Source of the DNA: DATGUA01 sp035301545
GTDB lineage: Bacteria > Bacillota > Clostridia > Tissierellales > Tissierellaceae
DNA length: 8,421 nucleotides
Assembly: GCA_035301545.1 (NCBI GenBank)
Contig: DATGUA010000020.1
Span: forward strand, 1-8,421
Direction: 5' to 3'
Position numbers and translations under genes: made by a program. The notes below the pieces were generated by a model. It worked only from the letters and a program-made list of their open reading frames with translations. It did not search any database and had not been told where the DNA came from. Positions 1-5,116 of the stretch are shown here, one piece after another (positions within the stretch are counted from its first letter, which is position 1; every line of letters begins with the position of its first letter).

Positions 1-554
1 TTCCTTACTATATCTAATTCTTTTTTTAACTCTTCGAAATCAGTAATTGTATTTTTAGTTAACTTTTGAATACTACTATTCTGCCATATTTTTTTCACTT
101 CTTCTTCATCCATAAATGCTAAGATTACCTTTCCTACTGACGTACAGTATAAAGGTGATCTTCTACCTACAGTCGATGCCATACGTATTGTATTATCGGC
201 TTCTACCTTATCTACATAAGCTATGTAATTTCCATCCCTAATAACTAGATGTACTACTTCATTTAACTCTGTCATTAACATTTTAGTATATGGCTTTGAA
301 ACCTCTAATATATCTAGACTTTCTATTTTCTTTGATCCTAATTCATATAGTTTTAGAGAGATTTTATATTTATTTGTATTTAAATCTTGCTCTACAAATC
401 CTTTATGTATCAAAGTTCCTAGTAATCTATGTACTGTACTTTTATGAAGACCTGTTTCTTCACTTATATCTATAATCCTTAATCCATCATTATGATTAGA
501 TATTAACTCAAGTATAGATAATGCTCTGTCTACCGATTGTACTATATCTTTCAT
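1..554 (-). CDS. IclR-family transcriptional regulator, C-terminus cut by window edge (possible KdgR-type regulator)
   Basis: I translated 184 residues from the ATG at 554-552; the reading frame runs off the left edge, so the C-terminal part is missing (family members are about 250 aa). The start MKDIVQSVDRALSILELIS is the usual IclR winged-helix opening. Residues about 25-46 (IIDISEETGLHKSTVHRLL) form the helix-turn-helix, followed by the wing (GFVEQDLNTNKYKIS). The effector-binding domain begins near residue 75 and includes YVDKVE and RSPLYCTSVGKVILAF. A strong SD (AGAGGGGG, about 563-570) sits 8-9 nt upstream of the ATG and supports the start. The gene is divergent from eda-kdgK, so I infer that it controls that operon in response to KDG, KDPG or a related sugar acid, like the IclR-type KdgR of enterobacteria. 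The effector cannot be read from the sequence. Family assignment is firm; the KdgR role is inference. Confidence 0.93.
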   Translation of the reverse strand, partial: MKDIVQSVDRALSILELISNHNDGLRIIDISEETGLHKSTVHRLLGTLIHKGFVEQDLNTNKYKISLKLYELGSKKIESLDILEVSKPYTKMLMTELNEVVHLVIRDGNYIAYVDKVEADNTIRMASTVGRRSPLYCTSVGKVILAFMDEEEVKKIWQNSSIQKLTKNTITDFEELKKELDIVR

Positions 555-576
555 TTATTTCACCCCCTCTAAAAAT

Positions 577-606
577 ATTTTAACTATTTTTATTTTAACT
601 ATTTTA
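577..606. repeat. 15-bp tandem duplication in the leader of the IclR-family gene
   Basis: Two adjacent copies of ATTTTAACTATTTTT (577-591 and 592-606) differ only at the last base. They lie between the SD of the IclR gene and a weak minus-strand promoter candidate: TATAAT at 623-618, with only a poor -35, TTATTA, at 646-641. The copies could be a tandem operator for autoregulation or replication slippage in AT-rich DNA. The rest of the 555-778 spacer holds the eda promoter and operator candidates listed separately. Confidence 0.7.
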
Positions 607-683
607 TACTGTATTTGATTATAACATATTCTGTTAAATTTAATAAATATATTTAAGTTTGAAAGATATATTTAAAAATTCCT

Positions 684-711
684 TGCAATTGTTTTCATGG
701 TTGACTATAAT
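684..711 (+). promoter_or_regulatory. Candidate sigma-A promoter of eda-kdgK
   Basis: TTGCAA (684-689) and a perfect TATAAT (706-711) are separated by 16 bp, placing the transcription start near 718 and leaving a leader of about 60 nt before eda. This is the best promoter match in the divergent spacer. The start site has not been shown experimentally. Confidence 0.6.
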
Positions 712-732
712 AAATATAGGATATTCCATAAT

Positions 733-749
733 ATGAATTACAGTTTCAT
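733..749. promoter_or_regulatory. Candidate KdgR-like operator (17-bp inverted repeat)
   Basis: ATGAA (733-737) and TTCAT (745-749) form an inverted repeat with a 7-bp centre, just downstream of the predicted eda transcription start. From memory, the enterobacterial KdgR box is ATGAAACANTGTTTCAT; this site agrees at 13 of 16 defined positions, with identical length and spacing. KdgR is an IclR-family protein and the adjacent divergent gene encodes an IclR-family regulator, so an operator that blocks eda-kdgK transcription is a reasonable inference. Confidence 0.45.
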
Positions 750-778
750 TATACAAAATATATCGAGGAGGATTATAT

Positions 779-1405
779 ATGAGAAAATATGAAATTCTTC
801 AAAGAATTGAAGAGGTTGGTGTTGTAGCTGTAGTTAGAGCTAAAAACAGTGAAGAAGCTAAAAAAATAGCTTTAGCTTGTATGGAGGGTGGCGTAGACTC
901 TATTGAAATAACTTTTACAGTACCAGGAGCAGACAAGGTTATTGAAGATTTAACAGAAGAATTTGGTGATAGATTATTAGTTGGTGCAGGTACAGCCTTA
1001 GATAGTGAAACTGCTAGAACTGCAATATTAGCAGGGGCTAAATACATAGTCAGTCCAGGATTTGATTTGGATACTGCTAAATTATGTAATAGATATCAGG
1101 TTCCTTATATGCCTGGCTGTATGACTATTAATGAAATAATAGAGGCGATGGAAGCAGGAGCAGATATTATCAAAGTATTCCCTGGTAGTGCTTTTGGACC
1201 AGATATTATTAAAGCTATTAAGGGCCCATTACCACAAGCAGTTTTAATGCCTACTGGTGGAGTTAGTCTAGACAATGTAGATCAATGGATTAAAAATGGT
1301 TGTGTAGCTGTAGGTGTAGGTGGAAATCTTACTAAAGGATCTAGTGAAGATATGACTAATGCTGCTAAAAAATTCGTAAACAAGGTAAAAGAAGCCAGAC
1401 AATAA
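779..1405 (+). CDS. eda: Bifunctional KDPG/KHG aldolase
   Basis: This 208-aa protein is a class I aldolase that splits 2-keto-3-deoxy-6-phosphogluconate to pyruvate and glyceraldehyde 3-phosphate. Many members also cleave 4-hydroxy-2-oxoglutarate (KHG). It has the full TIM-barrel signature of the family: VVAVVRA at 15-21, the active-site glutamate in GVDSIEITF (E43), VGAGT at 68-72, VSPGF at 91-95, the Schiff-base lysine in IKVFPG (K132), and the phosphate-binding MPTGGV (157-162). Length is typical. The GAGGAGG SD at 765-771 is 7 nt before the ATG, which fixes the start. It is followed after 26 nt by kdgK, which makes its substrate, so both are expected to be co-transcribed from the promoter near 700. 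Cytoplasmic. The absence of Entner-Doudoroff dehydratase here points to a KDG-fed (uronate or pectin) route rather than a gluconate route, but the window is small. Confidence 0.96.
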   Translation: MRKYEILQRIEEVGVVAVVRAKNSEEAKKIALACMEGGVDSIEITFTVPGADKVIEDLTEEFGDRLLVGAGTALDSETARTAILAGAKYIVSPGFDLDTAKLCNRYQVPYMPGCMTINEIIEAMEAGADIIKVFPGSAFGPDIIKAIKGPLPQAVLMPTGGVSLDNVDQWIKNGCVAVGVGGNLTKGSSEDMTNAAKKFVNKVKEARQ

Positions 1406-1431
1406 TATAAAATAATTGGAGGTATGAAAAA

Positions 1432-2460
1432 ATGTCAAAAGGAAAAGTTGTTACTTTAGGTGAAATAATGTTAAGACTTACTACACCTAAATTTGAAAGA
1501 TTTGTCCAAGCTGAATCATTTGATGTAGTATATGGTGGTGGAGAGGCGAATGTTGCAGTATCTTTAACTCATTATGGATATGAAGGACATTTTGTATCAA
1601 AGTTACCTGAGCATGAGATCGGTCAATCTGCTATTAATCATTTGAGAAGATTCGGAGTTAATACAGATTACATAGCAAGAGGTGGAGATAGAGTAGGTAT
1701 TTATTACTTAGAACCTGGTGCATCTATGAGACCTTCTAAAGTTATATATGACAGAGCTAATTCTTCAATATCAGAAGCTGATCTATCTGATTTTGACTTT
1801 GATGAAATATTCGAAGATGCAAAATGGTTTCACTTCTCTGGAATTACACCTGCTCTAGGTGAAAAAGCGGCAAAACTAACTGAAGAAGCATTAAAAGCTG
1901 CTAAAAAACATGGTGTAACTACATCAGTAGATTTAAACTATAGACATAATCTATGGACACCAGAAGAAGCACAAAAAGTAATGACTCATTTAATGCAATG
2001 GGTTGATGTTTGTATTGGAAATGAAGAAGATGCTCATTTAACACTTGGTTTTAAACCTGGTGAAACAGATGTAACTTCTGGAGAATTAGAATTATCTGGA
2101 TATAAAGATATCTTTAAACAAATGGTAGATAAATTTGATTTTAAATATGTAATTAGTTCATTAAGAGAATCTTATTCTGCATCTGATAATGGTTGGTCTG
2201 CATGTGCTTACGATGGAAATGAATTCTACCATTCAAGAAAATATGATATAAGAATCGTTGATAGGGTTGGTGGAGGAGATTCCTTTGCATCAGGTACAAT
2301 TTACGGATTATTAGAGGGTAAAAACTTTAAGGATGCATTAGAATTTGGTGTCGCAGCATCTGCATTAAAACATACTATCCATGGCGATTTTAATATGGTA
2401 ACAGTAGATGAAGTAGAAAACCTATTAGGTGGAGATGCTTCAGGTAGAGTACAAAGATAA
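1432..2460 (+). CDS. kdgK: 2-keto-3-deoxygluconate (KDG) kinase, PfkB/ribokinase family
   Basis: This 342-aa sugar kinase phosphorylates KDG to KDPG with ATP and so feeds the aldolase upstream. PfkB-family landmarks are present: the N-terminal substrate loop GGGEANVAVSLTHYG (35-49), VDLNYR (166-171) with D167, N169 and R171, IGNEED (195-200), and the catalytic GGGDSFASG (280-288) with the general-base Asp at 283. The KDG-kinase assignment over fructokinase or ribokinase rests on operon context with eda and on its overall resemblance to clostridial KdgK. The SD TGGAGG (1417-1422) is 9 nt from the ATG. An ATG at 1424 is out of frame and closer to the SD than usual, so it is not used. The gene is the last of its operon and is followed within 20 nt by a strong terminator. 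Cytoplasmic. Confidence 0.93.
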   Translation: MSKGKVVTLGEIMLRLTTPKFERFVQAESFDVVYGGGEANVAVSLTHYGYEGHFVSKLPEHEIGQSAINHLRRFGVNTDYIARGGDRVGIYYLEPGASMRPSKVIYDRANSSISEADLSDFDFDEIFEDAKWFHFSGITPALGEKAAKLTEEALKAAKKHGVTTSVDLNYRHNLWTPEEAQKVMTHLMQWVDVCIGNEEDAHLTLGFKPGETDVTSGELELSGYKDIFKQMVDKFDFKYVISSLRESYSASDNGWSACAYDGNEFYHSRKYDIRIVDRVGGGDSFASGTIYGLLEGKNFKDALEFGVAASALKHTIHGDFNMVTVDEVENLLGGDASGRVQR

Positions 2461-2475
2461 TCATTTCATAAATAC

Positions 2476-2523
2476 AAAATACCCCTTTGCTTAGACTAAC
2501 TAATTGCAAAGGGAGTATTTTTT
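2476..2523 (+). terminator. Intrinsic terminator of eda-kdgK
   Basis: The left arm 2476-2490 (ending ACCCCTTTGC) pairs with 2506-2521 (starting GCAAAGGG) over 15 base pairs, with a single bulged A at 2514 and a 15-nt loop. The outer pairs are A-T and run directly into a T tract ending at 2523. It starts 16 nt after the kdgK stop. Confidence 0.9.
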
Positions 2524-2555
2524 ATATTTAATATATATCTTATACACAATTTTAA

Positions 2556-2605
2556 TACGTGAACTACACCTACCTTCATTTCATTTAGAGATAGGTGCTT
2601 CTAAT
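2556..2605 (-). mobile_element. Possible solo right-end hairpin of an IS200/IS605-type (tnpB) element
   Basis: Read on the minus strand, the stretch runs GGAATTAGAAGC, then CACCTA, a 19-nt loop, TAGGTG, then TAGTTCACG. A GAAGC-stem-loop-GTAGTTCAC layout is what I remember for the right ends (and omega-RNA scaffolds) of many tnpB-carrying IS200/IS605 elements. No tnpA or tnpB is nearby, so this would be a remnant or a small non-autonomous copy. The stem (2567-2572 with 2592-2597) is directly visible; the family link is from memory and not checked. The remaining bases of the 2524-2636 spacer are plain AT-rich sequence in which I see nothing else. Confidence 0.33.
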
Positions 2606-2624
2606 TCCCTTGAAAGTTAATTAG

Positions 2625-2660
2625 ATTTAAATAAAATAACATGACATTAATGTCATGTTA
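2625..2660 (-). terminator. Palindromic intrinsic terminator of the coiled-coil gene
   Basis: Bases 2637-2660 are a perfect 24-bp palindrome (half-site TAACATGACATT) that includes the TAA stop of the minus-strand gene at 2660-2658. On the minus strand the hairpin is followed by ATTTTATTTAAAT, a fair U-rich tail. The stem has few G-C pairs, so efficiency may be moderate. It is well placed to stop transcripts from reaching the 3' end of kdgK. Confidence 0.7.
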
Positions 2661-3020
2661 CTTGGCTGCTTTTATTTTTGCTATATCAAAAGCATTTTTA
2701 GTTGTTAATATTTCCATTGTACTTAGGTCATGACGTAGGTCTTTAATTTCATCATGTATTCCTTGAATCTCAGTATGAAGCTGATTACCTAATAGATTTA
2801 AGTCTTCTTTTGTTGCCATAGTTTCTTTTATTCCTGTAATGTCTGTTTTCATGCCTTGCATTTCAGTTTTCATGTCCTTCATGTCTGCTTTCATACCTTG
2901 TAAATCTTGTATCTCCGATTGTATATCCTCTATGTCCATTTTCATACCCTGCATATCTGTCTTCATGTCTTGCATTTCCGAATAGATCTTTTTTAATAGT
3001 TCAAAAGTTTTGTTTTCCAT
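2658..3020 (-). CDS. Small hypothetical coiled-coil protein with heptad repeats
   Basis: I chose the ATG at 3020-3018, giving 120 aa starting MENKTFELLKKIYSEMQDM. A GTGGGGGT SD lies just upstream (about 3022-3029), and a candidate promoter at 3063-3071 would leave too short a leader for the longer 129-aa form starting at 3047. Residues about 16-68 are near-identical seven-residue units of the type [GD]MK[TAM][DE]MQ, with hydrophobic residues every 3-4 positions, broken by one 3-3 step (Leu40 to Met43, a stammer-like shift). A second helical half follows (ATKEDLNLL, IQGIHDEIKDLRHDL), ending NAFDIAKIKAAK. No signal peptide, membrane segment or cysteine is visible. Proteins opening MENKTFELL and ending with a similar IAKIKA tail are, from memory, common unnamed proteins in Clostridia. 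Function is unknown; an oligomeric cytoplasmic coiled coil is all the sequence supports. Confidence 0.75.
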   Translation of the reverse strand: MENKTFELLKKIYSEMQDMKTDMQGMKMDIEDIQSEIQDLQGMKADMKDMKTEMQGMKTDITGIKETMATKEDLNLLGNQLHTEIQGIHDEIKDLRHDLSTMEILTTKNAFDIAKIKAAK

Positions 3021-3062
3021 ATCTACCCCCACTTTCATTACCTTCATTTTCCTTATAATTAG

Positions 3063-3090
3063 ATTATATCATATATCTAGATTATGATAT
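3063..3090 (-). promoter_or_regulatory. Extended -10 promoter candidate overlapped by an inverted repeat, upstream of the coiled-coil gene
   Basis: The minus strand reads TGATATAAT (3071-3063), a perfect -10 with the TG extension; no good -35 is present, which is tolerated by extended -10 promoters. The start would be near 3056, 36 nt before the preferred ATG. An 8-bp inverted repeat, ATATCATA (3066-3073) and TATGATAT (3083-3090), with a 9-nt centre containing TCTAGA, overlaps the -10 and could be an operator, or chance in AT-rich DNA. Confidence 0.4.
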
Positions 3091-3122
3091 GAAATAATAA
3101 GATATTCTAATAAAACATTTTA

Positions 3123-4700
3123 TTATTTACTAGACCTATATATAGATATAAGAAGTAATATACCAGCAATTCCTGCTCCTAAATATCCTATAATTCCTAT
3201 TGATGAAATACCATAAATCTTTAATCCTACATTAGCATTTACTACTAAAGAAGAACTGATTAATAAACCTGCTATAATTACTGCAAATATAATCCTATTA
3301 ACCATTTTATTGATTTCATCAAAACTTCTTCCTAGATTTTTCAGTTGTAAATTTAGATTTATTTTGCCTTCTATCATATTCTCTACTAATTTTAGAGATT
3401 TAGTGGAAAGTTCAACACTAGATCTAACAGAAGAGTATAATTTAACAATCATTTGATTCCAGTCTATATTTTTTAAACCTTTTTGTAATATCTGATTCTC
3501 AAAATAAGGTAAGGCAACATCCATTATATTTAAGTCTTTATCCATTTCAGCAAGAACTCCCTGAATTATCATAAGACCTTTCCCTAATAGCACTACATTC
3601 TCAGGTATATAAATATTATTTTTTTTAGCAATAGAAAAGATTTCCTCTAGTATTACAGAAATATCTAAATCATAAATAGCTTCATCTATATATCTTGTAT
3701 ACATAGAGTCAATATCTTCATGTAATTTTTCCATGTCTATAGGTCCTTTTACATCACCCATTTTAATTATAGCTTTAACCATAAGATCTATATTTCCTGT
3801 GACCATAGCTTCTAAAGTCTCATTAAGTCTTTTTTGTAGATTAGAGTTTAGGCTACCCATTAGTCCAAAATCAATATAAGTAATTTTATTTCCATAAATA
3901 AAAAGATTTCCTGGATGAGGATCTGCATGAAAAAATCCATCTTCAAGTATTTGTTTCATATAATTATAAGTAAGTTTTGTAGCCATATCACTAATATCAT
4001 AATCATTATCTATTAATTTTTTAGTATTATTAATCTTAATTCCATCTATATATTCCATAACTAGAACTTTTTTGCTACAATACTTTTCATAAACTTTGGG
4101 ACATTTTATAAATTTTACATCTTTATTATTCTCTGAAAATCTAATAATATTATCCATCTCTTCTATAAAATTTAGTTCGCTTTTAGCAGCTCTTTCTAAT
4201 TCATTTACCACTTGTTTAATATCTACTACTTCTCCTTGAGTAACGAAATTAATAAAGGGGGATAGTTTTTTAAGTATTCTTATATCAGCAGAAAATTTTT
4301 TATCTATATTAGGTCTTTGAATCTTAACTACTACCTTTTCACCATTATATAGCTTAGCAAAATATACTTCTGCCATAGATGCTGACGCTATAGGTGTTTC
4401 GTTAAACTCTATAAATACATTACTAATAGAATCATTAATTTCTTCCTCAATAAATCCTTTCATAGTTTCAAAGCTTTCTGATTTTACATTATCTTGAAGT
4501 TTTTGTAGTTCATGAATATATTCCCTTGGCAATATATTTGGTCTCATAGATAAAATTTGACCAATCTTTACAAAGGTTGGACCTAATTCTTCTAATACTA
4601 ATCTTAATTCCTTAGGATTTCTTATTTCATTTTTAATTCCATGTTTTAAAGAAACAGATACTATTTCTCTTAGTCTACTTTTTGTATAATTTTTATCCAT
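3123..4700 (-). CDS. ABC1/UbiB/AarF-family atypical kinase-like membrane protein
   Basis: This 525-aa protein belongs to the UbiB/ADCK family, whose members act on lipid or isoprenoid-quinone metabolism through an atypical kinase fold with ATPase activity. Visible landmarks are the family-specific KIGQ motif (45-48), the Ala-rich loop ASASMAEV (105-112), the ATP-binding Lys in VVVKIQRP (K126), ELNFIEE (175-181), VLVMEYIDG (212-220), the catalytic-loop-like HADPHPGN (258-265) and the DFG motif (277-279). Two C-terminal hydrophobic segments (about 468-488 and 496-520) should anchor it in the membrane. Two positions look unusual: the loop has Glu111 where Gln is common, and the ExD motif reads E-L-N. 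The gene follows a phasin-like gene by 36 nt, in the same frame. Its only clear SD (AGGAGGT, 4738-4732) is 32 nt from the ATG with a perfect palindrome in between. A quinone role in an anaerobe is uncertain. Confidence 0.92.
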   Translation of the reverse strand: MDKNYTKSRLREIVSVSLKHGIKNEIRNPKELRLVLEELGPTFVKIGQILSMRPNILPREYIHELQKLQDNVKSESFETMKGFIEEEINDSISNVFIEFNETPIASASMAEVYFAKLYNGEKVVVKIQRPNIDKKFSADIRILKKLSPFINFVTQGEVVDIKQVVNELERAAKSELNFIEEMDNIIRFSENNKDVKFIKCPKVYEKYCSKKVLVMEYIDGIKINNTKKLIDNDYDISDMATKLTYNYMKQILEDGFFHADPHPGNLFIYGNKITYIDFGLMGSLNSNLQKRLNETLEAMVTGNIDLMVKAIIKMGDVKGPIDMEKLHEDIDSMYTRYIDEAIYDLDISVILEEIFSIAKKNNIYIPENVVLLGKGLMIIQGVLAEMDKDLNIMDVALPYFENQILQKGLKNIDWNQMIVKLYSSVRSSVELSTKSLKLVENMIEGKINLNLQLKNLGRSFDEINKMVNRIIFAVIIAGLLISSSLVVNANVGLKIYGISSIGIIGYLGAGIAGILLLISIYRSSK

Positions 4701-4707
4701 ATTAAAG

Positions 4708-4738
4708 AAAACACCCTGTACAGGGTGTTTTACCTCCT
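4708..4738 (-). promoter_or_regulatory. SD plus perfect intercistronic hairpin before the UbiB-family gene
   Basis: The minus strand carries TAGGAGGT (stop of the phasin-like gene overlapping an SD, 4739-4732), then a perfect 24-bp palindrome (4731-4708, half AAAACACCCTGT), then CTTTAAT and the ATG at 4700. The RNA can form a 10-bp stem with a GUAC loop. Linear SD-to-ATG spacing is 32 nt, far too long; with the hairpin folded it becomes 8 nt, which is ideal. The T-rich tail (TTTTCTTT) means it may instead, or also, act as an intrinsic terminator or attenuator between the two genes. Confidence 0.7.
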
Positions 4739-5027
4739 AATTCTGTTTTTTTATTTCATCAATTCTTTTATTAAGATTTTCTATATCTTCTTTTGTAGCT
4801 AGATCAAGGCCTTCTAAGTAGTTTTTAATATCTTTTTCAACTTTATCTTTAGACTCCGAAAAGTTTTCTTTAGTTACCCTTTTTAATTCTTCGTTTAATT
4901 GTTCACCTTGTTTTACTGTTATCCTACCTTTATTTATTAAATCATTAACTAAATCTTTTGATTTTTCATAACTTAAAGCCATACTACCTACACCAGCAAG
5001 AAAAACGTTTTTCAACAAGTCTTGCAT
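4737..5027 (-). CDS. Phasin-like small protein (polyhydroxyalkanoate synthesis regulator phasin type, COG3937-like)
   Basis: This 96-aa protein begins MQDLLKNVFLAGVGSMALSYEKS, where the hydrophobic stretch at about 7-19 is an amphipathic or surface-binding helix rather than a clear membrane span. Next comes KDLVNDLINKGRITVKQGEQL, then a charged helical tail ending EDIENLNKRIDEIKKQ, a coiled-coil end. This layout matches the short phasin-like proteins annotated in Firmicutes and other bacteria, many of which have no PHA granules, so a granule role should not be assumed. The SD GGAGGG (about 5034-5039) lies 6-7 nt before the ATG. It precedes the UbiB-family gene in the same reading frame, separated by a single TAG and eleven sense codons. 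From memory, phasin-like and UbiB genes are often neighbours in Clostridia, suggesting a shared membrane or lipid-related role. Confidence 0.75.
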   Translation of the reverse strand: MQDLLKNVFLAGVGSMALSYEKSKDLVNDLINKGRITVKQGEQLNEELKRVTKENFSESKDKVEKDIKNYLEGLDLATKEDIENLNKRIDEIKKQN

Positions 5028-5064
5028 CTCTATCCCTCCATAATTTACATCTCACTTAAATAGT

Positions 5065-5101
5065 ATTATACCCAAATTCTGGATTTTAAACATTGTTTCA
5101 T
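5065..5101 (-). promoter_or_regulatory. Candidate promoter and palindrome upstream of the phasin-UbiB genes
   Basis: A perfect TATAAT (5070-5065, minus strand) lies 38 nt before the phasin-like ATG; the -35 position has no good hexamer. That -35 region is instead filled by AAACA-T-TGTTT (5088-5098), the core of a 17-bp site (5085-5101) which on the minus strand reads ATGAAACAATGTTTAAA. It agrees with the enterobacterial KdgR box, as I remember it, at 14 of 16 defined positions. A poor -35 beneath a palindrome could indicate regulated expression. This is suggestive only. Confidence 0.4.
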
Positions 5102-5116
5102 CAGTATCTATAATTT

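Noticed and set aside
290..475. Plus-strand open frame of 61 codons
   Set aside because: It lies antisense inside the IclR-family gene, has no good SD, and its Leu/Tyr/Ile-rich product is what the reverse of this AT-rich coding sequence would give.
701..732. TTGACT at 701-706 with CATAAT at 727-732 as the eda promoter
   Set aside because: Spacing is 20 bp; TTGCAA with TATAAT at 16 bp is much better.
799..1047. Minus-strand open frame of 82 codons
   Set aside because: It is antisense to eda, which has all active-site motifs; a shadow of its codon usage.
1424..1431. ATG at 1424 as the start of kdgK
   Set aside because: It is out of frame with the kinase and too near the SD; the ATG at 1432 gives the full family N-terminus.
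3021..3047. Longer form of the coiled-coil protein starting at 3047 (129 aa)
   Set aside because: The best SD (GTGGGGGT) is placed for the ATG at 3020, and the candidate promoter would leave only about 9 nt before 3047. Not fully excluded, since AAGG lies just upstream of 3047.
3108..3125. AT-only palindrome (TAATAAAA/TTTTATTA) at the end of the UbiB-family gene as a terminator
   Set aside because: With no G-C pairs in the stem it would be too weak on its own; probably compositional.
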